Notes: generated by a model from the letters alone, not told the origin. A DNA stretch of 64,000 nucleotides from Micrasema longulum (GCA_022494885.1 JAGVSM010005015.1:1-64000), one strand, 5' to 3'; shown: positions 42,470-53,400, counted from the first letter of the stretch. Made by a program: numbers and translations.

Positions 42470-43060
42470 ATATTTTGAGTTTGTCCAAATGTTTGTAGAC
42501 AAATAGACTGGATTTCACCCCCTAGGGAGTCATTAAGACAACAAATGATAACACAGAGATGAATAACATTTTAGAAGAGGGAACATGGAAGTCTGAGCAT
42601 TTACAGGGCTTATGACCCGTCGTTGGCTGGTTTAAGTGGCCACTTTACACACTGTGTAACATTCACCATTTTGCAGTCTCAGCCAGTCTCCTTGTATACA
42701 AACATTTGGAAAAACTAAAAATATTGAAAAAAAACCAACTGGTCTAAGAAGAAGTTTAAAAATTGTTTTCAGGCATTGCCTAGTGTGTGAAATAATTCAA
42801 TAAAATTAATATATTTACAACAATAAAAGTTTCAGCTTCTTAACTTCACTCAAATCAACAAATGGAAGAATAGAAGAAATATTTATGTTCGAACATAGGC
42901 AAAATGGTAAATATTACACAGTGTTTAAAGTGGCCACTTACACCAGCTAACGACAGGTCATAAGCCATGTAAATGATTAGACTTCCACTTTCCCTCCTCT
43001 GAAACGTTCTCCACCATTGTTGTAATTTGCAATATTATTACAATTCATTTTTTTTTTAAA
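42470..43060. mobile_element. Fold-back element, two arms
   Basis: The outer terminus AATATTTTGAGTTTGTCCAA starts the left arm, with CACCCCCTAGGGAGTC, GGCCACTTTACACACTGTGT. The inverse arm runs 42895-43045 (GGCAAAATGGTAAATATTAC, AAAGTGGCCACTTACACC, AGGTCATAAGCCATG). The centre holds AACTGGTCTAAGAAGAAGTT, as at 22.93 kb. The right outer terminus is lost after GTTGTAATTTGCAATATTA. Confidence 0.8.
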
Positions 43061-43211
43061 CATTCTGTTTTTTTTGTTGTTTATTTATTAAATACGCACC
43101 GTACGCCAATCACAATACTTATATGAAAAAACAATGTAAAAAAACTGAAAAAAAAGAACGTCAAAAATGCCGGAAAAAAAAAGATAAATAATTTATTAAT
43201 CTAACAATGTT

Positions 43212-43600
43212 TTAAATATGTCCAAATGCTTGCAGACTGCCTGGATTTCCTCCCAAGGGAGTAAATTTAGATTGATTAATCTGTTTATTCATTTATTGAT
43301 CAACGGCTTAAAGGTCCTTTGACAAAAAAAATGTTTTACAAAAATAGTCGCAACAGTAAACAATTTATAATGTTATAAACAACATGAAATATTAAAGAAT
43401 AATTTTAATCAAACAATTTTTTGAAAAAAAATGTTTTAGAAAATCAATAAAAATTTAAAAAGAAACAACATCTCTAAATAAAAATAACAGTTAAGATGAG
43501 AAAATCTTACGTTCCTAATATAAATATAACACAATAAATATATTGAGTTTTTCTACATACATTTCTTCGTGGAACTGTATTTTAATTATGATAATAAAAA
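43212..43600. repeat. Fold-back fragment followed by an inverted LINE tail
   Basis: 43215-43270 has TGTCCAAATGCTTGCAGACT, CCTGGATTTCCTCCCAAGGG. From 43281 TGTTTATTCATTTATTGATC and AACGGCTTAAAGGTCCTTTG look like the inverse of a LINE 3' end. The rest is AT-rich. Confidence 0.45.
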
Positions 43601-43640
43601 TACGTATATAATTTTATTCTACTTTTATTTGTAAATTTGT

Positions 43641-43683
43641 ACCAGTGACCGGGTTTCATCGTGACCGACATCGTCAGACTGGT
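43641..43683 (-). ncRNA. Hammerhead ribozyme motif, left member
   Basis: The minus strand gives stem I ACCAGT/ACTGGT (six perfect pairs), core CTGACGA, stem II GTCG/CGAT with loop GTCA, core GAAA, CCCGG and cleavage triplet GTC. As in the 15.18-kb motif there is one extra base (T) between CTGACGA and stem II. The shared deviation suggests a subtype rather than decay. Confidence 0.7.
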
Positions 43684-43720
43684 GTCTGACGATGTTGCTC
43701 GATGTTGACGATGCTCAGAC

Positions 43721-43763
43721 ACCATTCTGACGATGTCAGTCACGACAAAACCCGGTCACTGGT
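43721..43763 (+). ncRNA. Hammerhead ribozyme motif, right member, degenerate
   Basis: The plus strand reads ACCATT, CTGACGA, TGTCAGTCACGAC, AAAA in place of GAAA, CCCGGTC, ACTGGT. The loss of the conserved G and one stem I mismatch argue against activity. It mirrors the left member. Confidence 0.6.
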
Positions 43764-43949
43764 AAAAATTTATAAATAAAAGTGGACTAAAACTATATAC
43801 GTATTTTTACTATTACAATTAACACAGAAAAGTTAGAAATGATTAAGCATAAATATAAAGTGGTTAGAATTCGACTAAGTAATAATAAAAACTAAAAATA
43901 ATAATACTTTAAAAATAGTGTTTTTTCGAAAAGTAAAATTATCTTAATA

Positions 43950-44032
43950 ACACTTTTATTTTATCAGTTGGTTCGAAGAAGTTGCCATTTGGCAATAAAT
44001 CCGCCGATGCACAATTTATATTATGTAGAACA
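43950..44032 (-). repeat. LINE 3' terminus, inverted
   Basis: TTTTATCAGTTGGTTCGAAG, AAGTTGCCATTTGGCAATAA, ATCCGCCGATGCAC. Same family as 23.28, 31.71 and 47.4 kb. Confidence 0.5.
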
Positions 44033-45160
44033 AGTAAAAACAAAGAAGATTTCCATAATTATTTCTCAAAAATGTTCTCTGTGTCTTTTATTGTAAGAGT
44101 ATTAATGTTTCAATTTTGAAACTGTTTGAACAACAATATTTTAATATTTCAAACCAGACGTCTCTCATAACGCAAAAATGACTGATAGTAAAATTCAAAT
44201 TTGTTATAACCGGTATAACGGCTGAAGCGTCGTTTTTCCAGAATTTATGTATTGAAATATGGATTTAAGTGCCGTACACGTAGAGGTTGAAATTGCATGT
44301 CATAACCTCAGGAAAATATCACCCATTTATTTTACAAAACAAAAATATAATTTTAATATTTAGGGAGTACCTTAATAACGGTAATTCTGGGCCCAAAATG
44401 CGTCAAGCCACACAAGGCATTAAGAAAATATCTTCTTTAAACGATATTCGTTTATGCCTCTAAAGCCATTTTGCACCAAGAGTTGGTGGAATATTTTTAG
44501 TCTTTGGTAAAAATTTAAAATGTAATATTTTTTATTGGATTACATAGGATTTATAAGTTTTTACTGAAAACGCGTTAAGCCGTAATTCGCAGTTTTATAT
44601 AGTGTTTTACAAGCGCTTACATCGCATAAAACTTGTATTTTTTCCTCGCAAAAGGGGAATCTTGAAGCATTCATTAACTAAAATTCAAAAACACCTTTCA
44701 AATTTAAATTTAAACCCTTTTCATTGCAATGTACCCTACAAGATACTAACGATTTCATTTTACTCATGAACAAACACAGTTTAAACTGTTTTACTGTATT
44801 TTTCATTATTAACTCGGCAGTCAGATGGCTGAAGAGATCATCTGTATTTTTGTCTATGTTTGAGTTTTTAAAAGTTTTAATTAACATTTAAGTAAATACA
44901 CGCAGAAAAAAAAAATATCAGGGTCATTTAGAATGGTAATTTACTATTGAAAAGCAATATTAAAATATTTTAGTTTGTGGATTAAAGTCTTGAAATTGAG
45001 ACGTATTTCAGCTCTCCTGAACATTTTTGAAAATTACAGATTGTCTATCTGCCATCTGACTACCGAACTGCTTTATCACATTTCGAAATCCCGCAACTCG
45101 GCGTACCATGTTGGGTATGAGCTTTCTCCATAAAATTGTAAATAACCTAATTTATTTATT
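44033..45160. other. Unassigned stretch
   Basis: No gene. Some mid-GC patches occur near 44180-44300 and 44380-44480 (GGTAATTCTGGGCCCAAAAT). The 69-codon minus ORF at 44678-44887 lacks motifs. Confidence 0.35.
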
Positions 45161-45164
45161 TTAT

Positions 45165-45692
45165 CAACAATATTTTGAGTTTGTCCAAATTTTTGTAGGC
45201 AAGAACTGGATTCAACTCCCTAGGGAGCTGTTTATATTAACATATTCAGCAGAGAAGAAGAACATTTAAGAGAAGGTAATATAGAAGTCTAGGCATCTAC
45301 AGGGCTTATGACCTGTCAATGGCTGGTTTAAGTAGCCACGTTACACACTCATGTAACATTCACCATGCTGCCCATATTTGAACATCTATATTCCTTCAAT
45401 TCTTTCATCTGTTGATGTTTGTGAAGTTAAAGAGCTGAAACCTTTATTTGTGCGGGTGAGATTCATCTCATTGAATTATTTCACCTACATACTAGGCAAC
45501 GCCTGAAAATCTCTTTTTTTCAATTTCTATATTTCTTCATGGACTAAATATGGGCAGAATAGTGAATGTTACACAGTTGCAAAGTGGCCACTTAAACCAG
45601 TCATTGACAGGTCATAAGCCCTGTAGATGCCTAGACTTCTATATTACCTTATCTTTAATGTTCTTCATCTCTGTTGTAATATGTAATTATTT
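45165..45692. mobile_element. Fold-back element, two arms, right tip interrupted
   Basis: Left arm: CAACAATATTTTGAGTTTGT, TGGATTCAACTCCCTAGG, GGCATCTACAGGGCTTATGA. Centre: GGTGAGATTCATCTCATTGA, GGCAACGCCTGAAAATC. Right arm: GGGCAGAATAGTGAATGTTA, AAAGTGGCCACTTAAACC, CTGTAGATGCCTAGACTT, ending at GTTGTAATATGT. An inverted LINE tail begins at once (45690), where the outer right terminus should continue. Confidence 0.8.
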
Positions 45693-46260
45693 ATTTTATT
45701 TATTTATTTAATGCACAAAATGCACAAGATTCTCAAATTTATCATAGAGCATAATCAAATTTTTTTTTCTATCCCGACTTGTTAGAAAATTCCGCGTTAA
45801 GTCGGGACTCTTCTTTATATAAATTAAAAACATTAATTTACATATTCAAACAATATACAAAATAATAATAGAAAAATATAAATAATACAAATTTATACAT
45901 GTCGAAAAATGGAATGAAGAAAAGTTAATTAATTAAACATCGTAATATGTTATTAATAATTTAGAGTTATATTATAATTAAATTCTGCAATTAATTGATA
46001 GTAAAAATAAATACAAAATAATACAATAACATTATATAATATAAGTAAAAATAGTAATTGATAGCCCAGAAATTGTGAGTAGCATTTCATACCGTGTCCC
46101 TGTTCGTAGAACTCGTCAATCTGTACTCTTCGACATTCCTAATTTGATGACTAATTATATGAAATATAGTACTTTTTGAAGAATACACATTACCTTTAAT
46201 GACAGTTTTAGAGACATCGATATATTACACTGTAAATACTATATTTTTATCAGATCTATT
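45690..46260 (-). mobile_element. LINE 3' region, inverted, inserted in the fold-back right arm
   Basis: TTATTTTATTTATTTATTTA opens it (inverse tail). A hairpin TCCCGACTT ... AAGTCGGGA occurs at 45773-45808. Beyond it there is no readable RT frame and the left boundary is uncertain. Confidence 0.45.
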
Positions 46261-46264
46261 TAAG

Positions 46265-46495
46265 ACGTTTTAAATTTATCTCCTGCCTAACTTTTGATTT
46301 TAAATTTTGACTTTTAGTTTTATCTTTTAGTTTTAACTTTTAAAAAATTTAAATTTTAACTTTTCAATTTAATTTTAACTTTTGATTTTTAATTTAAACT
46401 TAAATTTTAATTTCAAATTTTAATTTTGATTTTAACTTTTAATTTTCAATTTTTAATTTTAACTTTGAATTTCAACTCTCAATTTTTACTTTTTC
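46265..46495. repeat. Degenerate TTTTAACTTTTAATTT simple repeat
   Basis: About 230 bp of interspersed TTTTAA/CTTTTA/ATTTTGA blocks with no fixed period, low-complexity DNA. Confidence 0.7.
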
Positions 46496-46499
46496 ATAT

Positions 46500-46816
46500 G
46501 TAAATATACTATCTGCATCTAATTAATTATTGTTGGTTGTGAAGTTTTACTAAGAAATATAAATGTTTATGGAAGCAGAGAGAGAGGGAGGGAAGTATAG
46601 TTGGAGCCATACAATATCTTCTCCATTTTATGTACTTTTTATTCAATATTAATATTTTTATTTTTGAATTTAATAATCTATTCCCCTCTTCTCATGCATT
46701 TATATTAAATTTATGCAAAATCTGTAATTGATCTTACTTTTTTTAATTGTTATTTTATGCCTTGTATTTATATAAAAACTGTATGGTTTCCTTAATAAAT
46801 AAATTAATAAATAATA
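46500..46816 (+). mobile_element. LINE 3' end (family of 1.4-1.74 kb)
   Basis: A purine-rich GAGAGAGAGGGAGGGAAG patch, then TTATGCCTTG and ATATAAAAACTGTATGGTTT before the tail AATAAATAAATTAATAAATA. The tail and preceding block match 1.68-1.74 kb. Confidence 0.5.
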
Positions 46817-47089
46817 AAGTTTGATTACAACAAATAAAATATTTTTGTTTGGGATTTCGAGGCTTTTCAACCATCAAATGCGAACAATTTTTTTTTCGTT
46901 CAGTTAAGATTAGAGTTAAGGGTCAAATTCACCAAAAATAGTTAAAATCAAATAATTATACATTTTCTTCAAAATCGGTTGCATAACAAAAAAATGTTAG
47001 GGCCTAAGGCTCTAATTACTTTTAAAAGTAAAGGAAAAAAGGGGAAAATGACTAAAGTTATCTATAAAGTTGAAGTTGTCAATCTGTGA

Positions 47090-47402
47090 AACCATCTCCC
47101 ATTCACCATGTAAGATCCGCAATTAGATTTTTTATTAATCGAACAGCTAAAATAAAAGGTCGAATTATATTTCTAATTGTTTCAATTAAGGTTTTAAAAT
47201 ATACAAGGGCAGAAAGGGTTTAATGGGGGACCTACAGTATTCGTGTTTAAATCACGTCTAAAGAAAGATCTCCTTTCTCTTCCTAAATCATTCTTCTTTT
47301 CCTTTTTATTCCTTTTTCCTATAAATTAATAATATTGATTAAAGATAATTTATTTACAAATAAAGTCATTTTGAGGCTTTTTTAAAATTATTTTTTTAAT
47401 GA
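47090..47402 (+). pseudogene. LINE C-terminus (family of 31.9-32.4 kb)
   Basis: NHLPFTM near 47092 is an eroded N.LP motif; VFKSRLKKDLLSLPKSFF follows at about 47250, with a stop near 47325. It parallels the minus copy at 31.9 kb, which has FKSRLKKYLLSL. Confidence 0.55.
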
Positions 47403-47404
47403 AT

Positions 47405-47490
47405 ATGAATTATAACTTTTATTTTATTGGTTGGTTGGAAGAAATTGCTAATTTGCAATAACCCTTCCGATCTACAATTTACACATGTTC
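47405..47490 (-). repeat. LINE 3' terminus, inverted
   Basis: TTTTATTGGTTGGTTGGAAG, AAATTGCTAATTTGCAATAA, CCCTTCCGATCTAC; same family as 43.95 kb. Confidence 0.5.
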
Positions 47491-47779
47491 AAAAAATTAA
47501 ATTATATTAACAAAAATAATAAAATGAAACCGAATTTTTTGTATATGTATACATATATATATTTATACGAAGATTGTGTAAAAACTAAGGTTTTCAATTT
47601 TTTTTCAGGTTTAAGGCATTTTTTATTTGAACTAAAATAAACATCATTGGAGAGCTTAATTTCTTAACTTTTTTTCAACACAATCACCAGATTATTTAAT
47701 GCATTTTTGTTGACTTTTGTTGAATTCTTCCGCGGACTGGCGGCAGACTTCTTTGAAGCTGGATTCCAAAAGTGGAATA

Positions 47780-48145
47780 GTAGTAACAAACAAAAACAGT
47801 AAAATAAAATATTAAAGTTAGTTTATGACCTACCCTATCCAACAGCAACTAAAGAGCTTTTTAAATAAACTAAACAATTAAATGTAACTGAACTCATTAA
47901 ACTGGAATCCTTAAAACTTATTCATAAATTAGCCTCTGATGTAATTGCAGACGAATAATTAAAACTTGAAAAAACTGTAGTAAACATGAACACAATACGA
48001 GAATATCAGAAAAATATCACATACAACCTTCTAATACGAGAAAAAGACAATTGAGACTAATAAACCATGGACTGAAATTATACAATAAACTACCAGACCA
48101 AACTAAACAAAAGACTCAGACAACCTCAGCAAAATAGAATGTCAA
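47780..48145 (+). pseudogene. LINE C-terminus, family of 37.7 and 52.5 kb (copy 2)
   Basis: KILKLVYDLPYPTATKELF, stop, TKQLNVTELIKLESLKLIHK, LASDVIADE, stop, then HNTRISEKYHIQPSNT and LINHGLKLYNKLPDQTKQKT. Very close to the 52.5-kb copy, including the stop positions in part. Confidence 0.65.
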
Positions 48146-48790
48146 GTAATAGGGGAGCATTTTTGATATCTGTTTCTGTTCGCGTTCAATCGCGGAAACA
48201 AAACTGCCAAAACTACTGATGATATTTGCGCAGTGTACTGTAAATATGCTACGGATTATTGATTGATTTGTTGTAAAATAATGCAGGGGAATACATTATT
48301 GATTAATTTGTACTACTTCTTTTCTGTCCTTTTGTTGTCTTTATTTGGAAAAAAACGGACACACCTTTTGCTAACGCCCAATATTTGTACTTCCTTATTG
48401 ATTTCTCTTTTCCTTTTTGTTTACAGAATTTATCTCCAATTCATTATTTCCAGCGCATGGTATCGAGAGGGGTCGTTTGATATATCACCTAAGCCGTGAA
48501 TACGAAAACGTATTTAACGGAGGACGTAAATATCTTTATTTTTATTTTTTATCTTTTCGGAGTCTGCCAAATAAATTCACTGGGAAGAATTTTCACCAGA
48601 CTGCACCCTGTCACATCAATTTGCCGGCGTTTTGCACCCTACGACGACGCCAAAACACATCTCAACGTTCAATAAGTTCTGCATTTAAAAACTTGCAACC
48701 AGCTTTTATACAACAAAATTAAACCTTTGCTTTCTCATATACCAACTTGTAAAAACAATTATACGTAAAATTAATTTTGAGACATACCTG
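48146..48790. other. Unassigned stretch with mid-GC patches
   Basis: A 101-codon plus ORF (48417-48722) includes FPAHGIERGRLIYHLSREYE and CTLRRRQNTSQRSISSAFKN, without a recognised motif. A small CpG-bearing part (48180-48240, GTTCGCGTTCAATCGCGG) precedes it. Function not inferred. Confidence 0.3.
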
Positions 48791-48799
48791 AAAAAATAA

Positions 48800-49262
48800 A
48801 ATTGAAGTTATCTCAGCATTTAGATATTTTTAACTTCTTCTTGCGGTGCCTTGTCAGGGTCCTTTGATTTTTGAGGAGCCTTGGCCTCCACTAAAGTGAA
48901 AGCATCTTGGTCCTATTCCACTTTTATATTCCGCAGTCAGGACAACTGCTTATTGGACGTACTCGCCAAAGTAATTTCTGGCAAAAGATTGCCAGAGTGG
49001 TTTTGCGTTGCCTTTTTTGGTAGATTTTGTTGTTCCTTGGCTGGTTGATGCTGATTTGGAGGCGCCAGAAACTCGCTTTTTATCCTCTCGTTATCTGCTG
49101 TGATCACACCGTTGTGATACAATTGCCCGGGGTTCACGACGTGGAAGCTAAAAAATTGGACTTGTCATAAGTAGTGCCGTTGGAATACAACTGAGCGTTT
49201 GCAGCATTTTATAGAATCACACCCTCCAGCAAGATGTGACTCACTGCGACCCTATTGACTCG
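48800..49262 (-). pseudogene. Degenerate coding sequence of unknown family
   Basis: On the minus strand one frame reads GFELSRVNRVAVSHILLEGV, stop, NAANAQLYSNGTTYDKSNFL. A shifted frame then reads FHVVNPGQLYHNGVITADNE, RIKSEFLAPPNQHQPAKEQQ and LPEITLASTSNKQLS. After TGA and TAG the same frame continues DQDAFTLVEAKAPQKSKDPD, KAPQEEVKNI and a stop. Such long readable frames with only two in-frame stops over about 100 codons suggest a fairly recent pseudogene, or exons read through introns. The Gln/Pro/Lys-rich C-terminus looks disordered. I do not recognise the protein. Confidence 0.35.
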
Positions 49263-49379
49263 TGATAGTTCGAACCCCATATATATTTTCTTACGGCACG
49301 TTGCATTTACACATAAAATTTCTACAAGGAATTGATTATTTAGAATAGTTGCTGAATCTTGCGTGATTTATGATATGTA

Positions 49380-49515
49380 TTTGTATATATACCGCTGTAA
49401 TGCATGTGTATGTTTTATAAATGCGTATATATGTACGTGTATATTTATATGCACGTAGATGTGCGTATGTGTGTGTGTAAATACATATATGTGTTTATAC
49501 ATGTGTATATCAGCG
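49380..49515. repeat. GTAT/TATA microsatellite
   Basis: About 130 bp of interrupted GTATATATGTACGT-type repeats. The short Tyr/Val-rich ORF here is an artefact. Confidence 0.7.
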
Positions 49516-49744
49516 GCGAACCGTGTATAGAGGCGGTTATGCGCAGCTTACCATTATATTTGACTAACTATAATTATGTACTACTGTAATTTTATTTACA
49601 GAAAAACAAACAAATAATAACTGTTCATTTTAAATCATTTCCACCGTTTGTGTTTTTATCCTAATATAAATAATAATTTTGGTAAAGACCAGCGCCTGCG
49701 GTGAGCCAAGAAACTAGTCGATTATTCCAGCTTATTTGTTCATA

Positions 49745-50170
49745 CAAATACGTATTCCATATTTTGGACTGGATGTTAAAAATAAAATATGAAAATAAAG
49801 ATTTATTTAAAAAAATACAAATGGCAATTATGAAGTTTCGCATATATTAAGTAAATTGTCTTTTTTTCACGTATGTATGTGTATGTATGCGCATGAATAT
49901 ATATTTGTGTGTATGTATGAATATATATATGTGTATGTATATATGTATATGTGTATATATATGTATTAATATGCGCATACGAGTAAGTTTATATTTTGTT
50001 TCATATATTGTTTATATTTTATTTATCTGTTCTTTCTATTAACTTGAAAATTATTATTATGTATTAAAATGTAATTGCCTAGCTTGGGACGGGGTAAGTA
50101 CCCTGTTAGCTGGACAATGTGAACAAAAAAATGTATTAATGATAAAATATATAAATAAACAAAATATGTA
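49745..50170 (+). mobile_element. LINE 3' end with microsatellite core (copy 3)
   Basis: TGGACTGGATGTTAAAAATA matches the last codons at 21.37 kb. GGCAATTATGAAGTTTCGCA follows, then a TATG/GTAT tract (49870-49970), CCTAGCTTGGGACGGGGTAA, and a AAATAAACAAAAT end. The family is that of 11.9 and 21.0 kb. Confidence 0.7.
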
Positions 50171-50469
50171 CCAGGAACACCAGAAATCTCACCTATATTA
50201 ATAAAGATTTTATTGTTGAAATCAGCAGAAGATGTATTATATTGTTAAAAGAATCAGATATGTATTTATATGAGAGTTAGTGTATAGGTGTGTGTGTGTA
50301 TTTGTGTGAGAGTAAGTGTTATATATAATATTATAAAACGAAATCTCATGATTTCGTTTTTTTTTCAAACCATTTATCATTATAATATGTTATTATTTTA
50401 CGTACTTTTTGGTAAATATATAGGTATATTGTGCCTAGTACTCGATTGTAAACAATAAATAATTATTTT

Positions 50470-50815
50470 ACCTCAAACTGCATACGATTCTACAATAAGG
50501 TACCTCTGAAAATTCAGGTTTTGCTAACAAAAAAAATTAAAGATTTTGTCAAGCACAGCCTGTTTGAAAGGAGCTACTATAGAGTCGAAGAATATTTGCT
50601 GGACAAGACAGCTTGGCATTAGATTCGTGATATATATATATTTTTTAATTTGTTGATTTTAGTTTTTTGATCTAAATTGTGTTATTGATTCAAATTTATT
50701 TGTTTGATAGGTTTGATTTACTAATTATTGATTTATATTTAAAAGCTTTAATTTTATTGACGATTATAAGATATTCAATGAGTCCTATTAAAAGAATAAT
50801 AATAATAATCATAAT
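50470..50815 (+). pseudogene. LINE C-terminus
   Basis: A frame reads TRFYNKVPLKIQVLLTKKIK, DFVKHSLFERSYYRVEEYL and LDKTAWH, stop at about 50622. F.N..P..I..L....FK..VK..L....YY...E.L..K..W is a known Jockey-type ending. The 3' UTR finishes in AATAATAATAATCATAATC. Confidence 0.65.
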
Positions 50816-50859
50816 CATCATACGTTTATATTATTCATAATACCGAATAAATGGTAACG

Positions 50860-51110
50860 TAGGACGAGAACGGCTAAGGAAGACGTGGCATGGCAAGATA
50901 CACTAAAGTGTTAAGTCTGATCCTGTCAAAAGCAGACATAACTGAAGAGCATGTATGACAAGATGCATTCATGCGAAATAAGCTAGGAATGTATGTCAGG
51001 ATAGACGTGTGTAGCGGTTTATCTTCATTGTCTACCCCTACGGGTAAATAGCGTGATGAAAGTAGCAGTAATTTATCATACGTCGATTCCGAATTGGTCA
51101 TTTTCATTAA
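50860..51110 (+). mobile_element. Retroelement 3' terminus (lepidopteran/arthropod RTE style)
   Basis: AGAACGGCTAAGGAAGACGT, GGCATGGCAAG resembles an R.RKTW.. C-terminus. GTCTACCCCTACGGGTAAAT, AGCGTGATGAAA resembles the CTACCCCTAYGGGGATA-GGCGTGAT end of widespread arthropod LINEs (from memory of the family style). Frames are broken. Confidence 0.45.
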
Positions 51111-51339
51111 CTATTTTTAATTTTATTTATATTTGTAAAAAAATTAACTGGATGTATGTACTATTTTTTATGCTTATTTATTCGTGTAATTTTTTGTAGT
51201 TTTCTTCTTATGAAAGTAAAGTAAATTAAAAATAACGTTAAGCACAAACGTGTAAAGTACAAAACATTTAAGTTAGTGAGTGAAAATTCTTGATGGAAGT
51301 TCATTGTAATTTATTATATAAATAAAACACAAGTGATCC

Positions 51340-51430
51340 TTTAATCCACAAATTTGGAATATCCAGTGACCGGTTTCATCGCTTTCGCGACATCTTCGAG
51401 ACTGGTAGCTTTACAAAATTATGACAGAAA
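51340..51430 (-). ncRNA. Hammerhead motif in a Penelope-type terminus, partly degenerate
   Basis: The minus strand (51406 to 51363) has stem I CCAGT/ACTGG, core CTCGAAGA (one extra C compared with CTGAAGA), then T, stem II GTCGC/GCGAT closed by GAAA, core GAAA, CCGG and GTC. Stem II and III positions match the 43.64-kb motif. The inserted core base should impair activity. Confidence 0.6.
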
Positions 51431-52480
51431 TAATTGACTGTACATAACTACTTAGTTTAATAACAATACATGTGCCAGCCAGGATTTGTATCACGTATTT
51501 CATGTACTAATAAGTAAAACATCGTATGTTAAAAATGCTTTTTTTCGTAGGACTTTTTCAGTGTACAATACAAAATTTAAAGATATAGATTACACAAACA
51601 TCACTCAGTCAAATTAAAAATTTACACTTAAAATGCATTATGTAACTTGGTAGACATTATAATAATAAATATGTACATCTCCCTTCCCCTCCTTATCTTC
51701 TTTTCAAGCATCCTTGTCCTAATTCCGCCCAATTTACAATAACTTACTGTTCTTAAAATAAAAAAAATTGATTATTGAAAAATATTTATTAGTACATGAA
51801 AATAACATTTTTATAAGTATAAACTAATATGAATTTATTTAATATGTAATATTTATTCTTTACTAACTTTGTATACTTTGTGGAAATCTGTTATTAGTTC
51901 TGAGTTTATACACTATATCGCTTTGTTTACTATAAATATGTATGCAAAAATATTGATTTCCAAAATAAAAATTTAAAAAAAAATTAATTAAAAAAAAAAT
52001 CAACAACCCAACTATTAATTGCCTAAATAATTTTTCCCTAATACCACGAGCGTGAGATTGCGAATAGTCTTATGCAAGTGTGTAATTGTTTTCAAATTTT
52101 TAAAATTCAATTTGTTTTTCGGGCTACTTTTGGATCCATCCTCTCGAAAGTGCATTCTCGTCCAATTTGCATTTATGTGGAGCAAGCTCTATATCCAGAT
52201 TTATTCAGTGCCAGTAGAACCGATTCGTATTGAGATGTCCTGTCAGCCATAATTCTATATCAGATACAATCTTGTTCACTTGAACTAGTAACAGGAGAAA
52301 AATAGGCAACTGAATTCAGGCAGACTTCTTGCAAATATCACGTTTGTATTATTTTATCTGTGTCCATGCGGATAGAGACTACTGTTTTGTCCTTAAAACA
52401 GAACAAGAATTTAATGGTCAGATTAAAGAATTTTCGCCAATCAATTACAACAAACTCATTTAGGGATAGATTTTTTTTTT
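51431..52480. other. Unassigned AT-rich stretch
   Basis: No gene. The 66-codon plus ORF (52052-52252) includes LDPSSRKCILVQFAFMWSKL without a known motif. Confidence 0.35.
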
Positions 52481-52489
52481 TTTAAATTA

Positions 52490-53095
52490 AAAACTTTGTT
52501 CCAAAAAAGGAAAAAAAATGTACGAAGCCAATGTAAATTTTTTTTTATGCAACTACTATGGGGAACAGAAAATCAAAATGACATAAACAGACTACAAAAA
52601 CAGAAAAATAAAATATTAAAGTTAGTTTATGACCTACCCTATCCAACAGCAACTAAAGAACTTTTTAAACAAACTAAACAATTAAATGTAACTAAACTCA
52701 TTAAACTGGAATCCTTAAAATTTATTCATAAATTAGCCTCTGATATAATTGACACTTAGAGTACCTATATACATCTACATGTATATACTCTAAGAGTAAA
52801 CATGAACACAATACGAGAATGTCAGAAAAATATCACATACAACTTTCTAAAACGAGATAAAGACAATTGAGACTAATAAACCATGGACTGAAATTATACA
52901 ATAAACTACCAGACAAAACTAAACAAAAGACTCAGACAACCTTTACAAAAGATGTTAAAAATATTATTGTTAACAGAAGAATGTGAATTTTAAAAGTAAA
53001 AAAATTTTGTTCAATGTATGTAACCTGTAAGGGTTTATCAATGAAAAACTAAAATAAAAAAATAATATAAAAATAAAAAAATAAAAAAAATATTT
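52490..53095 (+). pseudogene. LINE C-terminus, family of 37.7 and 47.8 kb (copy 3, best preserved)
   Basis: The 87-codon frame (52496-52759) reads SQCKFFFMQLLWGTENQNDI, NRLQKQKNKILKLVYDLPYP, TATKELFKQTKQLNVTKLIK, LESLKFIHKLASDII. A small insertion (about 52760-52795, a CTCTAAGAGT-type repeat) breaks it. LINHGLKLYNKLPDKTKQKT follows and the tail is A-rich with AAATAAAAAAATAA. The RT palm is missing. Confidence 0.7.
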
Positions 53096-53134
53096 ACATA
53101 AAGGTTTAATATAATAATAAGTAAAGTTATGTAA

Positions 53135-53400
53135 AAATCACAGAAACCATGTCGGGAATCAAACGCAAGATCTCTTGCATGGAAGGCAAACGCGCCATGA
53201 CCATTACGCCACGAGGCCGAAATATTTGTTAAAAAGTATGTTTTTACACTAGAATATTTCTTAGTCCCTGGACTGGTACCTGAAGCGTAAGACTGATCAT
53301 CTTACCTTTATGTAACAAAAATGATCAAGATACGCTGCGATTAGTGTACCAATCTATTGCCCTTTGCACCATAAGTGTGGCAAGGGAATGGTGATGAATA
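53135..53400. mobile_element. SINE-1 with inverted tRNA-like head
   Basis: 53140-53218 is the head on the minus strand (inverse reads CGGCCTCGTGGCGTAATGGT and GTTTGATTCCCGACATGG). The body from about 53219 is on the plus strand (TTTTTACACTAGAATATTTC, TAGTCCCTGGACTGGTACCT, GACTGATCATCTTACC, GATCAAGATACGCTGCGATT). The body starts where it should after a normal head, so the head was flipped in place or two copies joined exactly. Confidence 0.75.

Larger units (their letters stand above)
43605..43812. mobile_element. Palindromic Penelope-type terminus with head-to-head hammerheads
   Basis: About 200 bp of inverted repeat: ATACGTATATAATTTTATTC, ACTTTTATTTGTAAATTTGT on the left against ACAAATTT-like, AAATAAAAGTGG, ATATACGTATTTTT on the right. 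The inner parts are two hammerhead motifs facing each other. No coding sequence. Confidence 0.7.
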
